Position numbers and translations under genes: made by a program | Notes under the pieces: generated by a model | Told to the model about the DNA's origin: nothing | The model's input: the letters and a program-made list of their open reading frames with translations, nothing else | Database searches by the model: none | Assembly: GCA_030606335.1 (NCBI GenBank) | Contig: JAUWGP010000011.1 | Location: 1 to 64,000 of the forward strand | Length of the DNA stretch: 64,000 nt | Reading direction: 5' to 3' | DNA from: Caldifarciminota bacterium | GTDB taxonomy: Bacteria > Hydrothermota > UBA3073 | Shown here: positions 28,781 to 40,902 of the stretch, piece by piece | How positions within the stretch are numbered: the first letter of the stretch is position 1 | Layout: every line of letters starts with the position of its first letter

Positions 28781-29650
28781 ATGTTATCTGTTGTCATAGT
28801 TAGTTGGAACACAAAAGACATCCTCTTCGAATGTCTGAAATCCCTGGAGGGGGAGGAAGTAGATGAAACCATTGTTGTGGATAATGCCTCCTCAGATGGA
28901 AGTTCAGAAATGGTAAAACAGCATTTTAAGAATGTACAACTTATTTCCAATCCCGATAATTATGGTTTTTCAAAGGCAGCAAATATCGGACTAAAAAAAT
29001 CAATTGGAGACCAGATATTACTGCTAAATTCAGATGTTTTCATAGAGAAGGGTTCGATTAAACGAATGAAACAATTTATGAATAATAATCCCGATATAAA
29101 AATTACATCTCCTTTGTTATTCTCACCAGAAGGTGAACAGTTACAAATCCTGCGTCCAATACCGAATCTTATATATATGTTTTTTGAATACTCTTTTATC
29201 TCACGCATTTTACCGTTTGTGAAAACAATTCCTCCTAAATACATACAGAGTGCTGCCCTTCTTATTAAACGAGAGATTAACGAGAAGTTAGGATGGTTTG
29301 ATGAGAGATTTTTCTTTTATGCCGAGGATGTGGATTTTTGTATAAGAGCCCGCAGGGAAGGAATAAAAATGACTTTAATTCCGACAATAAGAGCTATTCA
29401 TATAGGAGGGGGGAGTTCGAAGAAAAAATCCAGAAACGAATACAACATTTTAAATATAGAGGCAAACCTTAAGTTTATCGACAAATACTATACTAAAGTT
29501 ATAGCAGATTTTGTAAGAAATCTTGTTATAATACATTTTTCCTTAAGGAGTATCTTTAACACCATTTCTTCAATCTCTTATATCAATAGAACAGAAATAT
29601 ATAAAAAAATATTCCTTTATAAGGAGATAAAAAAAATATGCAGAAGATAA
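28781..29650 (+). CDS. glycosyltransferase family 2
   Basis: LSVVIVSWNTKDILFECLKSL...VVDNASSDGSSEMV; ERFFFYAEDVDFCIRARREG. Confidence 0.92.
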   Translation: MLSVVIVSWNTKDILFECLKSLEGEEVDETIVVDNASSDGSSEMVKQHFKNVQLISNPDNYGFSKAANIGLKKSIGDQILLLNSDVFIEKGSIKRMKQFMNNNPDIKITSPLLFSPEGEQLQILRPIPNLIYMFFEYSFISRILPFVKTIPPKYIQSAALLIKREINEKLGWFDERFFFYAEDVDFCIRARREGIKMTLIPTIRAIHIGGGSSKKKSRNEYNILNIEANLKFIDKYYTKVIADFVRNLVIIHFSLRSIFNTISSISYINRTEIYKKIFLYKEIKKICRR

Positions 29651-30786
29651 AAATAGCAATGATTGACCGTGACTTTAGACTCTATAGAAACAGTCTTGTT
29701 AAAGCGTTATATGATGCAGGGATTGATGTAACTGTAATTGCTCCTTATAATAGTGAAGATATCAATCTTATAAAAAATAGTAAATGGCTTAAACCCATTA
29801 TGTTGCCTTATCCCTATCTTAATATAAAACCCTTTCGATTATTATATAAATCACTTGTTATATCGAATAATATCCTTGCACGGGATGGATTCATAAAAAA
29901 GTTAAACCCATCTATTATTCATATGCAGGGAATCTCTTTCCCCTTGTTTGAGTTCTTCCTTGAGAGAAAATTTGATATTCCAAAGATAGTGACTGTACAC
30001 AACATTGTCCCCCATGAAGAATCTTTTTATAACTATCTTAAGATACTGAAGAGGGTATATCAAAAGAAGGGATTCAATGCCTTTATTGTCCATTCGGAAA
30101 CATGTAAAAATATACTATGTTCTTATTGCCTGACTAATTGTAATCGAGTATTTGTAATACCTCATGGGTGTAGTGAGGTGAAAATTATAAAAAAGAATGA
30201 AGCAAGAACAAAACTGGGTCTTCCATTATATGTTTATCCGTTAATTCTCTTTTTTGGGTACATTAGAAAATACAAAGGATTAACTTATCTTATTAAATCT
30301 TTATCATATGTACAGAAGGATTTCCCTGATGTAAAACTTGTAATAGCAGGTAGGGAAATGTATGATAATTTTGCAAGATATAAAAAACTAATAAACGAAG
30401 AAGGTCTTGCTGAAAAAGTAATTATAAGAAATGGTTATATACCTGAAGATGATGCAGACCTTTATTTCCAATCTGCAGACTTGATGACATTACCCTATAC
30501 AAATTTTACCTCTCAGAGTGGAGTACTTATGAGGGCATATTCAAACCAAACACCTGTTGTAGTAACAGATACAGGTGCAATGGGAGAAATAGTGCGAAAA
30601 GACGCCACGGGAAATGTAGTTTCCCCAAACTCTGTGAAAGACCTAACAGATGGAATACTGAGGATCTTATCGGACAAGAAGATGCAAGAAAATGCAAAAA
30701 GAAACATGCAACTGCTTGTTAGAACCAAATATAACTGGCAAAAAATTGCTGAGGATACAATTGCTCTGTATAAAAAACTACTCTAA
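29638..30786 (+). CDS. glycosyltransferase family 4
   Basis: LILFFGYIRKYKGLTYLIKSLSYV; SQSGVLMRAYSNQTPVVVTDTGAMGE. Confidence 0.88.
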   Translation: MQKIKIAMIDRDFRLYRNSLVKALYDAGIDVTVIAPYNSEDINLIKNSKWLKPIMLPYPYLNIKPFRLLYKSLVISNNILARDGFIKKLNPSIIHMQGISFPLFEFFLERKFDIPKIVTVHNIVPHEESFYNYLKILKRVYQKKGFNAFIVHSETCKNILCSYCLTNCNRVFVIPHGCSEVKIIKKNEARTKLGLPLYVYPLILFFGYIRKYKGLTYLIKSLSYVQKDFPDVKLVIAGREMYDNFARYKKLINEEGLAEKVIIRNGYIPEDDADLYFQSADLMTLPYTNFTSQSGVLMRAYSNQTPVVVTDTGAMGEIVRKDATGNVVSPNSVKDLTDGILRILSDKKMQENAKRNMQLLVRTKYNWQKIAEDTIALYKKLL

Positions 30787-30847
30787 AGAAACCTTTGAAA
30801 CTGCTTAGAGACCATTGAAAAGGTTCTGTTAAGAGGAGTTTGAATTT

Positions 30848-32128
30848 ATGATAAAGAAAGTTTTGATAATCGCTTATTATTTCCCACCTGTGGGCGGGGG
30901 TGGTGTTCAGAGAACTTCAAAGTTTGTAAAGTACCTACCAGAATTGAAATGGGAGCCTGTGGTTTTAACAGTAAAGAAGAAAATCTTTAAAAAGACAAAC
31001 CGACAGTTAGATATAAGCCTTCTTGAAGATATTCCGAAAGGTGTTCATGTGGTAAGAACGGATTGTATTGATCTTGGAAATATCTCAAAGACAATAAAAA
31101 CGCAATTGGAAACCAGATCTGTAAAATCATCTCTAAAATCTTTAATAAATAAAATAGCTGGATTATTAATAAACCCAGATTCTCAAATGCTCTGGATACC
31201 AGTTGCAACCATGGTAGGTTTGAAGCTAATAAAAAAACATAAGATAGATATTATATTTTCAACTGCTAACCCCTGGTCAGACCACATTATAGGTTTAATC
31301 CTTAAAGGACTGTCAGGACTTCCCTGGATAGCAGATTATAGAGACCCGTGGAATCTAAACCTATATATAACCCTTTCATCCAGTATTAGAAAAAGGATTC
31401 AAATGGTTCTCGAGACAAATGTAATTAAATATGCAAATAGAGTAATCTTCACAACAGATGGAATGAGGAATGATTATGATAGAGTATTTGGAAACGGTAA
31501 ATTCGTTACAATTAGAAATGGATATGACCCGAGTGATTTTATAAATGTAAAGAAAAAGAAATTTTCTAAGATTACCTTTCTTTATTCAGGAAGTATGCAG
31601 CCCTACAGGGGACCTTCATATTTTATCTCTGCACTATCAAACTGGCTTGAGAAAAATCCCCGGGCAAGAAATGAGTTAATGATTAACATCCTGGGAAGAG
31701 TTAACGAAGAAGCAAGATCGCTTATAGAAAAGAAGGAACTCCAGGACATAGTGAATTTAATAGGATATGTGTCCCACAAAGAGAGCATTGCCTATCTACT
31801 GGGAGCAGATATTCCTCTTTCGATTGTTGATATGGGTGGGGATTCGATAATTCCGGGAAAAATATTTGAATATTTTGCATCTGGAAAACCCATACTTGCC
31901 CTTATACCTCCATCAGGAAGTGTTGCGAATATCTTAAAAAAAGAACATAGAGGGGAATACATAGTAAACCCCAGAGACGTAAGGTCCATTGAAGATAAAC
32001 TAACATCTCTTTATACAAGATACAAGAATGCTTGTCTACCTGGGTATTCTGTTGACAATCTTGAAGCATATACCCGTAGAAAAACTGCAGAGGAATTGAG
32101 TAAATTATTCAATGAGGAGATAAGCTAA
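30848..32128 (+). CDS. glycosyltransferase (GT4-like)
   Basis: VLIIAYYFPPVGGGGVQRTSKFVKYLPE; PGKIFEYFASGKPILALIP. Confidence 0.87.
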   Translation: MIKKVLIIAYYFPPVGGGGVQRTSKFVKYLPELKWEPVVLTVKKKIFKKTNRQLDISLLEDIPKGVHVVRTDCIDLGNISKTIKTQLETRSVKSSLKSLINKIAGLLINPDSQMLWIPVATMVGLKLIKKHKIDIIFSTANPWSDHIIGLILKGLSGLPWIADYRDPWNLNLYITLSSSIRKRIQMVLETNVIKYANRVIFTTDGMRNDYDRVFGNGKFVTIRNGYDPSDFINVKKKKFSKITFLYSGSMQPYRGPSYFISALSNWLEKNPRARNELMINILGRVNEEARSLIEKKELQDIVNLIGYVSHKESIAYLLGADIPLSIVDMGGDSIIPGKIFEYFASGKPILALIPPSGSVANILKKEHRGEYIVNPRDVRSIEDKLTSLYTRYKNACLPGYSVDNLEAYTRRKTAEELSKLFNEEIS

Positions 32129-32211
32129 CCTTAATTAGCGTTCTATAAGATGATAAGGCTTGATTCTATGTTGTTATTACACACAACTTTTTAGAATTTG
32201 TAATTTATAAT

Positions 32212-33324
32212 ATGAGAACATTGATAGATATGAGGTTTCTATCTGTTCCTGGGACGGGAATTGCAAGCTATTCAGAAGGACTTATAAGTGGTCTTGAGAA
32301 AAATGAGAATCTATCTAAGGATGAATTTATTTTTCTTATACCCCAGGGGTTTGAAGTAAAAAACCCGTATATTAAACTTGAAACCTCGAATATCCCTGTA
32401 GTGAAAATACAACAGCATATCTTAATGCCATTTTATCTCTCGAAAATTAGACCCGATGTTTATCACTACCCGCATTTTGACCTCCCGTTTGGGTTCAATA
32501 TACCATCGATTATAACAATACATGACCTAAAGTATATAAAAATACCAGAACTTTTTTATCGAAAAGCACGGGCAAAAAGTTTACTTATGAAGACCATCAT
32601 GAAAGCTTCTATTAGACGAGTAAGAAAGGTAATTACTGTATCGAAAAGTTCAAAAGAAGATATTATAAACGTATTTAATGTTTCCCCTGATAAAATAGAA
32701 GTGATATATGAAGCCTGTGATCCTTTCTATCGAACAGTTCCTGGTTCTGCCAGTTTTATAGATAAAAAATATGACATTCGGTTACCATTTATCCTCTTTG
32801 TGGGGGAAATAAGACCTCATAAGAATTTAAACAATCTATTAAGGGCATTTAGACAGGTTAAGTATAGGGATTACTACCTTATCATAGTGGGTAAAACTTA
32901 TCGTAATTATAGAGAGCCACTTGGATTGATTGAAAAATTATGCTTACAGGATAGAGTAAGATACTTAATGTTTATCTCAAAGGAAGACCTTGTTCATTTA
33001 TATAATGCTGCAACAGCTTTTATACTGCCTTCTCTTTATGAAGGATTTGGTCTTCCTGTCTTGGAGGCGATGGCCTGTGGCACTCCTGTTATTACATCTA
33101 ATGTATCCTCTCTTCCAGAAATAGCAGGGAATGCTGCTTTATTAATAGACCCGTATGATATAGATTCCATAACCGATGCCATAAACCGAGTTTTAGGAAG
33201 CACTTCTCTTGAGCAAACTCTAAAGGAAAGAGGACTAAAACGGGTACAAGAATTCTCATGGTCAACGACTGCAAGGGAAACTATAGAAGTATACAAAAAG
33301 GCATATAATGAGAAGAAAAATTAA
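32212..33324 (+). CDS. glycosyltransferase family 4
   Basis: FVGEIRPHKNLNNLLRAF; PSLYEGFGLPVLEAMACGTPVITSNVSSLPEIAG. Confidence 0.92.
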   Translation: MRTLIDMRFLSVPGTGIASYSEGLISGLEKNENLSKDEFIFLIPQGFEVKNPYIKLETSNIPVVKIQQHILMPFYLSKIRPDVYHYPHFDLPFGFNIPSIITIHDLKYIKIPELFYRKARAKSLLMKTIMKASIRRVRKVITVSKSSKEDIINVFNVSPDKIEVIYEACDPFYRTVPGSASFIDKKYDIRLPFILFVGEIRPHKNLNNLLRAFRQVKYRDYYLIIVGKTYRNYREPLGLIEKLCLQDRVRYLMFISKEDLVHLYNAATAFILPSLYEGFGLPVLEAMACGTPVITSNVSSLPEIAGNAALLIDPYDIDSITDAINRVLGSTSLEQTLKERGLKRVQEFSWSTTARETIEVYKKAYNEKKN

Positions 33325-34498
33325 GGTACTACATATTATAACCAAACTTGCTGTTGGTGGTTCACAGGAAAATACAATCTTTACCTGCTCTATGCTCGAC
33401 AATAATTTATACGACACCTCAATTCTTTGCGGAACAGAAAGAGACGAGGAAGGTGATCTCATTGGCATGGCAAAGGATAGAAAAGTACCTCTATTCTTCA
33501 TTCCAGAACTTATAAGAGATATAAATCCTGTAAAAGATTTTACAGCCCTTTTAAGAATAAAGAAATTTATAAAAAATGGAAAATATGATATAGTTCATAC
33601 CCATACCTCTAAGGCGGGAATGGTTGGAAGACTTGCAGCAAAGATAGATGGTGTACCTGTAATCATTCATACAGTTCATGGATGGAATTTTAACGATTTT
33701 ATGAACCCTATAAAAAAGAATTTTTATGTCCTTTGTGAAAGAATTGCTGAGAAATTCACCGACAAAATTATCGTAGTTACAAAGGAAGACATTAAGAAGG
33801 GTTTTAAAGAAGGAATTAGAAACAAGGAAAAATACGAGGTTATAAGAAGTGGGATTGACCTGGAGCAATTCTTTCCAAGAGAATGTAATACTGTACTAAA
33901 AACCGAGCTTGGATTAAAAAAAGAGGATAAAGTAATAGGAACTGTAACAAGAATATGTCCTCAAAAAAATATAGAGGATTTCATTAAAATAGCTGATATT
34001 GTGTCTAATAAAGTTCCCAACTCAAAGTTTCTAATCGTGGGAGATGGTAAAGAAAGGAATAGAATAGAGGCTAAAATAAAAAAATTACAATTGGAAGACA
34101 GGGTTTTTATCACTGGAGTGAGAAGTGATATTCCAGAGATTCTCTCTATTTTCGATGTTTTTGTCTCGACCTCCTTATGGGAAGGACTTCCAAGGACAAT
34201 AGTAGAGGCAATTGCCTGTGGTGTTCCAGTAATAGCTTATGCAGTAGATGGTGTAAGAGAAATAATAAAAAATCGAAAGAATGGATTTCTTATGCCCCCG
34301 AAGGATGTAATGAGGACATCTGAAAGAGTTATCCAGATCCTTAACAGACCTGAAATTGGAGAGTATATGAGAAATGAAGCACGGAAGAGCATTGATGAGT
34401 TTAGTGTTAATAAAATGGTCTCATCTATCGCTAAACTTTATATTAAACTTTTATATCAGGTAAACCACAATACAATCGATAAATCAAATGTGTACTAA
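33308..34498 (+). CDS. glycosyltransferase family 4
   Basis: VLHIITKLAVGGSQENT; DIVHTHTSKAGMVGR; LWEGLPRTIVEAIACGVPVIAYAVDGVREI. Confidence 0.92.
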   Translation: MRRKIKVLHIITKLAVGGSQENTIFTCSMLDNNLYDTSILCGTERDEEGDLIGMAKDRKVPLFFIPELIRDINPVKDFTALLRIKKFIKNGKYDIVHTHTSKAGMVGRLAAKIDGVPVIIHTVHGWNFNDFMNPIKKNFYVLCERIAEKFTDKIIVVTKEDIKKGFKEGIRNKEKYEVIRSGIDLEQFFPRECNTVLKTELGLKKEDKVIGTVTRICPQKNIEDFIKIADIVSNKVPNSKFLIVGDGKERNRIEAKIKKLQLEDRVFITGVRSDIPEILSIFDVFVSTSLWEGLPRTIVEAIACGVPVIAYAVDGVREIIKNRKNGFLMPPKDVMRTSERVIQILNRPEIGEYMRNEARKSIDEFSVNKMVSSIAKLYIKLLYQVNHNTIDKSNVY

Positions 34499-34547
34499 AA
34501 CACACAATGCTATTCAATTTACCTTATGGATATTATCAAACTAAGAT

Positions 34548-35945
34548 ATGAGAAAGACTAAATTTGACATAGTATTTTTTATATTGCCTATTATAACGGA
34601 TATAATAATTGTAGAGATATCAATGCTCGTCTCATACTGGGTTAGATTCTATTCTGGCATTACATTAGTAACAAAAAGTATTCCATATCTATACTATTAC
34701 AGTATGGCAGGCTGGGTTGGCGGGGTTATACTGACTGTAGTATTTTATCTCCTCGGATTATACGACTCAAATCGCCGTCCCTCGATAATAGATGACATTT
34801 ACGACACCCTTAAAGGTTCATTGATAGGGCTCATTATCATTCTCGCTCCCACATTCTTCGTTAGAGAGTTTACCTTCTCACGGCTTACAATAGTTATTGC
34901 ATCTACCCTTGCCGTCGTATTATTTTGTGTTGAGAGAGTTGTTTTCAAGTATCTGAAAAAGATAATCTTCAAAAAGGGAATAGGAGTAAAGAATGTTATT
35001 GTGCTTGGTGATGATGAATCTGTAAACAATGTAATTGAAAAACTCAAAAAAAATCCTGAATCTGGATATAGAATTTACGGTCGAATGGGAACTGTAGATA
35101 CAGATAAATCATCTGATATTCCTTTCCTGGGTAATGTTTCACAACTAAGGAATGTAATAAGTTCAAATTCCATTGACATAATCATACTCACATCCCCAAT
35201 ACATGACAGAGATAGGGTGACGGAAGTGCTAACAGCGTGTCAGGATATTCCAATCCAGATAATGTTATACCCTGATCCGTACGATATACTTACATCTAAA
35301 ATCGAATATCAAGACATAGATGGCCTTACACTCATAGGATTAAGAAGCTTCCCATTTTCCTATTGGAGCACTTTATTTAAACGTCTATTTGACATAATTC
35401 TGAGTTTAATTTTTCTAATAATTATTACTCCCATACTACTTATCGTGGCAATATTCATTAAAATAACCTCAAAAGGGAGCATGCTCTATCTCCAGAACCG
35501 AGTTGGAGAGCAAGGAAAACTATTCAATATATTAAAGTTTCGAACCATGAAAGAGAATGCAGAGGAAGAAACAGGTCCTATATTTGCCTCTCCTAACGAC
35601 CATAGAACAACAAGAATTGGAAAAGTATTGCGAAAGACCAGTATAGACGAACTTCCTCAATTATTCAATGTTTTGAAGGGTGATATGAGTCTTGTTGGAC
35701 CAAGACCTGAAAGACCAAATTTCGTTAAACATTTTAGAGATGAAGTTCCAAGATACATTGAGAGACACAAGGTAAAACCAGGCATAACGGGTTGGGCACA
35801 GGTTCATGGTCTAAGAGGGGATAGTTCTATTAAAGAAAGAGTGAAATATGATTTATTTTACATAGAAAATTGGTCAATAGGTATGGATATAAAAATTATA
35901 CTACAAACACTTTATACCCTGATTAAAGGAGAAAATGCATATTAA
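34548..35945 (+). CDS. undecaprenyl-phosphate sugar phosphotransferase (WbaP/WcaJ type)
   Basis: KRLFDIILSLIFLIIITPILL; FRTMKENAEEETGP; RKTSIDELPQLFNVLKGDMSLVGPRPERP. Confidence 0.93.
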   Translation: MRKTKFDIVFFILPIITDIIIVEISMLVSYWVRFYSGITLVTKSIPYLYYYSMAGWVGGVILTVVFYLLGLYDSNRRPSIIDDIYDTLKGSLIGLIIILAPTFFVREFTFSRLTIVIASTLAVVLFCVERVVFKYLKKIIFKKGIGVKNVIVLGDDESVNNVIEKLKKNPESGYRIYGRMGTVDTDKSSDIPFLGNVSQLRNVISSNSIDIIILTSPIHDRDRVTEVLTACQDIPIQIMLYPDPYDILTSKIEYQDIDGLTLIGLRSFPFSYWSTLFKRLFDIILSLIFLIIITPILLIVAIFIKITSKGSMLYLQNRVGEQGKLFNILKFRTMKENAEEETGPIFASPNDHRTTRIGKVLRKTSIDELPQLFNVLKGDMSLVGPRPERPNFVKHFRDEVPRYIERHKVKPGITGWAQVHGLRGDSSIKERVKYDLFYIENWSIGMDIKIILQTLYTLIKGENAY

Positions 35946-35984
35946 CTTTTCAAAAGACTAAATACATAAAACAATGGAGTAAAA

Positions 35985-37382
35985 ATGCTATTACTAACAC
36001 TTTTAATCTTTTTCAGTGATATTCCAGGCACCAGTCTTGAATCACGAATTCAAGAGTACAATACAACTAAAAAGGATAAAACATACCTTTGGAGATTGGA
36101 CAGGATAGATGTTCAATCATTCATTCCCAAGGTCGACCTCTCGTTCTTTGGCCTTGGTCTATATGATGAAGCAAGAAAGGGTAATGGTATATTTGAGATT
36201 ATGATAAAGGAGGGACTTCCAATCAATAGCTACCTGAAGGGTGAAGTCAACATTGGTATTTTCTGGGAAGTAGGAGATGGTCAGAAGTTTTTGCCCTACT
36301 ATGACCCATTAATTGAGCCAAGATATATCATACACAACTTCGAGACACAACCGGTTATTGAAAACATGGAGTTTGATGTTCGAACTGAGAAGGCTTATCT
36401 CCTGTTTGAAAATGAGGATATTTCTATTGGGGTTGGAAGAAACAGATTGAAGATAGGACCAGGATATAGAAGCAACCTTCTGATCTCTGGAAGGGGACAG
36501 CCACTTGATTTCTTGTATAATGCAAGTGTAAAGAAAGGTCCCCTTAGACTTTATGTATTCAATGCTAATATAGAAGACTCCACAGGCACAAAAAGGATAG
36601 CCTGTCAGAGGATGGAACTACACCTGTCACACTTTACAATAGGTTTAACTGAAGCTGTTTTACACAAGAATGAAAACTTCCTCAAGTACATAAACCCACT
36701 TGAATTCTACTACATAACTCAGAGAAGGGGAGCGAATAACGAAGATAATCTTGTTGCAAGTACTTATGTGACATTTACGAAGGGCGGAAGAAAATACTAT
36801 TTAGAAATCTTATTTGATGACCCAAGAGTCTTTTCAGATGGTCCATTTAAGGCTGGGGTTATGATTGGTGTTTATCTTACTGACCCATTTTCCATTAGTC
36901 CATCTGACTTCAGAATAGAGGCAACAGTGGTTCCAAGATGGACATATACACATGAATACAGCAATCATTCAAATACCCTATCAGCAAATGGTTTTCCACT
37001 TGGATTTTTTGGTGGTCCAGACTGTATTGATATATATGCAGAATTTACTAAATACATGAAAAATGTCAAAGAGTCAAAAGGTCAAAAAATCCAAGGGTCC
37101 TATCTCTCCTTTATACTGGAATATCTTGCCCATGGGGATGGAAAACTTGATATTGGATGGAAACAAGAAAGTAATGACTTTCCTAAGCCGAAGAAGATTA
37201 GAATACCATCTGGTTGTGTGGAAAAACGCATAAGAGCAGGTGTCGAAGGAAATATAAACTTTGATGTATTTTCCATATCCATAGGTACCTATGTTGAAAA
37301 GATAAATAATTATACAAACATTGACGGAAACAACGTCACTAGAGGTTCTATAAAGACAGTTATCAATTTTAACATCTTCTAA
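35985..37382 (+). CDS. capsule assembly Wzi-like outer-membrane beta-barrel protein
   Basis: signal-like N-terminus; ISIGVGRNRLKIGPGYRSNLLISGRGQPLDFLYNASVKKGPLRLYVFNA resembles Wzi core; terminal beta-strand ends in F. Confidence 0.6.
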   Translation: MLLLTLLIFFSDIPGTSLESRIQEYNTTKKDKTYLWRLDRIDVQSFIPKVDLSFFGLGLYDEARKGNGIFEIMIKEGLPINSYLKGEVNIGIFWEVGDGQKFLPYYDPLIEPRYIIHNFETQPVIENMEFDVRTEKAYLLFENEDISIGVGRNRLKIGPGYRSNLLISGRGQPLDFLYNASVKKGPLRLYVFNANIEDSTGTKRIACQRMELHLSHFTIGLTEAVLHKNENFLKYINPLEFYYITQRRGANNEDNLVASTYVTFTKGGRKYYLEILFDDPRVFSDGPFKAGVMIGVYLTDPFSISPSDFRIEATVVPRWTYTHEYSNHSNTLSANGFPLGFFGGPDCIDIYAEFTKYMKNVKESKGQKIQGSYLSFILEYLAHGDGKLDIGWKQESNDFPKPKKIRIPSGCVEKRIRAGVEGNINFDVFSISIGTYVEKINNYTNIDGNNVTRGSIKTVINFNIF

Positions 37383-37485
37383 AGGTTTAATATTTGAGAT
37401 TCTCTCCTAATATTTAACCACCTCACTCAAATATTCCGATTTCTAAAAATCATATAACAACCATAAGAAAATGAGGATTTTTTCC

Positions 37486-37514
37486 TTGACAAAATGGAAC
37501 TTTTGTAGTATACT
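37486..37514 (+). promoter_or_regulatory. sigma70-type promoter TTGACA-17bp-TATACT
   Basis: TTGACA 37486-37491; TATACT 37509-37514. Confidence 0.75.
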
Positions 37515-37542
37515 TATATACCAAATTTAAAAGATAGAAAAT

Positions 37543-39297
37543 ATGCAAAAGTGGTTTCTAATTACACTGGTATGTTTAACTTTACCCCTATATGCATATT
37601 CTACAAGAGAGGGAATACGGGGGTTTAATAATATCCTTTCTGCAAAGAATGACGGGATAGGTCGTCTAAACCTTGTCTTCGATTTGCAAGGGAGCATTGG
37701 TGGGAAGCGGAATGAAGACCTATGGATGAACACGGATTTAGCTTTGGGTCTTGGATTTACATTTACTAACTGGTTCTCTTTCAATCTGTTTTCTAAATAT
37801 ATGTTCGATGTGCTAGATTCAATCTCAGCCCAAAATTATGTCTCTCATGGAATGTCAGACCTTGAAATCGGAGTCAAGATAAGTCCGTTCTTTCTGAAAA
37901 ACTCAAACGGTGGTTTTTCCTTAGCACTACTACCATCTATATCCATTCCAATTGGCACGAAACCTAAAGAATATTATCCAGATACAATCTTTGGTGCATA
38001 TATAGGTCAGGGTGGAAGATTTAGATACTTTACTACAGGTAAAACCGATTACGGCGGAAGATTGCTTATCTCCTATACAACATGGAGAGAACACCCAATT
38101 GAATTTAATTTAAATATGGGATACTTTACACACAATAAGGAAAGAGATTTTGATATACTGTCATATGGACTTGGCATGGGATTTATCTTTAGAAATTTCG
38201 TTCCATACATAGAAATAAGTGGCAATGAGAGAATAAATAAGGATAGAGAATCCAGGCTTCTATACCTAACATCTGGAGTAAAGGTAGGTAAAACTAATGG
38301 TGCATATATAAACCTTTCCTTTAATTATAGGATAGATGGTAGTGTCGATAGTGAAACAAAAAGGTTCAGCTCTACATACATATCAACAGGCGAAAGGGTT
38401 ACTCCATCCTGGTCTTTTAATATATCTTTTGCGTCCGGGATTTCATTCTACAAACCCTCACCACCACCATCTTACATAGCTGGCACAACGATAGATTCAG
38501 AGACAGGCAAACCTATTATCGCAACAATAATATTACCTGATACCGTATTCTGGAGCGATACAACAGGCAGTTACTTCGTAAGAACCAAGACAGGCAGTTC
38601 TTTAATCAGGGCATCAAAGGAGGGGTATATAACTCAAGAAAGGAGTCTCATTCTCGAAGCTGATAAGGAGATAAATGTCTGCTTCGAACTTGAAAAAATA
38701 CACAACCCGATAGCTGAATTTTCTGGAAAGGTTATGGACAGACTTACTAAAACTCCTATCGCTGCAGAGATTTCATTTCCTGAAACCGATATTGAATCAT
38801 TTACCACAGACGATTCTGGTGAATTCAATATAAATTTACTACCTAATACCTATATTATAAGAATCGATTCTGATGGATATATACCTTACTCAATGCCAAT
38901 ATTGTTAAAAGAGGATTGTTGTGTTCGTAAAGATTTCTATATACTTAAACAACATGAAAAGATTACACTGCAGGGGATAAATTTTACCAATGGGAGTTCT
39001 GAAATAGAGAGTATATATTTTCCAATACTAACCAAGGGGCTTAAACTCCTAAGGGAATATCCAGATATAAAGGTAGAAATAGGGGGATATACAGATAGTT
39101 TTGGTTCTGCTGAGGTAAATCTTTTATTATCCAGGGAAAGGGCTGAAACAGTAATGAAATATTTTATTGCGATGGAAATAGAGCCGTCCAGAATAAATGC
39201 AGTTGGATACGGAGAAAATATGCCTATTGCAAGCAATGATACTGAAGAGGGAAGAGCTATGAACAGAAGAATAGAATTTTGTATAATCGGAGATTGA
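37543..39297 (+). CDS. OmpA-family protein: beta-barrel plus two carboxypeptidase-regulatory-like domains plus OmpA C-terminal domain
   Basis: AGTTIDSETGKPIIATIILPD and FSGKVMDRLTKTPIAAEISFPE repeats; EIGGYTDSFGSAEVNLLLSRERAETVMKYF...NRRIEF. Confidence 0.85.
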   Translation: MQKWFLITLVCLTLPLYAYSTREGIRGFNNILSAKNDGIGRLNLVFDLQGSIGGKRNEDLWMNTDLALGLGFTFTNWFSFNLFSKYMFDVLDSISAQNYVSHGMSDLEIGVKISPFFLKNSNGGFSLALLPSISIPIGTKPKEYYPDTIFGAYIGQGGRFRYFTTGKTDYGGRLLISYTTWREHPIEFNLNMGYFTHNKERDFDILSYGLGMGFIFRNFVPYIEISGNERINKDRESRLLYLTSGVKVGKTNGAYINLSFNYRIDGSVDSETKRFSSTYISTGERVTPSWSFNISFASGISFYKPSPPPSYIAGTTIDSETGKPIIATIILPDTVFWSDTTGSYFVRTKTGSSLIRASKEGYITQERSLILEADKEINVCFELEKIHNPIAEFSGKVMDRLTKTPIAAEISFPETDIESFTTDDSGEFNINLLPNTYIIRIDSDGYIPYSMPILLKEDCCVRKDFYILKQHEKITLQGINFTNGSSEIESIYFPILTKGLKLLREYPDIKVEIGGYTDSFGSAEVNLLLSRERAETVMKYFIAMEIEPSRINAVGYGENMPIASNDTEEGRAMNRRIEFCIIGD

Positions 39298-39356
39298 CGT
39301 CTTCATCTTCCTGCTTACCTAATAAAACATTTACATTTCCATTTCATTTATTTTAA

Positions 39357-40838
<1,482 letters not shown>

Positions 40839-40840
40839 TT

Positions 40841-40900
40841 TTATGACTTTTCAACCTTTTGACTTTTCGACCTTTTGACTTTTTGGATTTTCGACTTTTA
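40841..40900. repeat. period-7-like GACTTTT/CCTTTTG array between guaB and hslV
   Basis: ttatgacttttcaaccttttgacttttcgaccttttgactttttggattttcgactttt. Confidence 0.75.
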
Positions 40901-40902
40901 TT

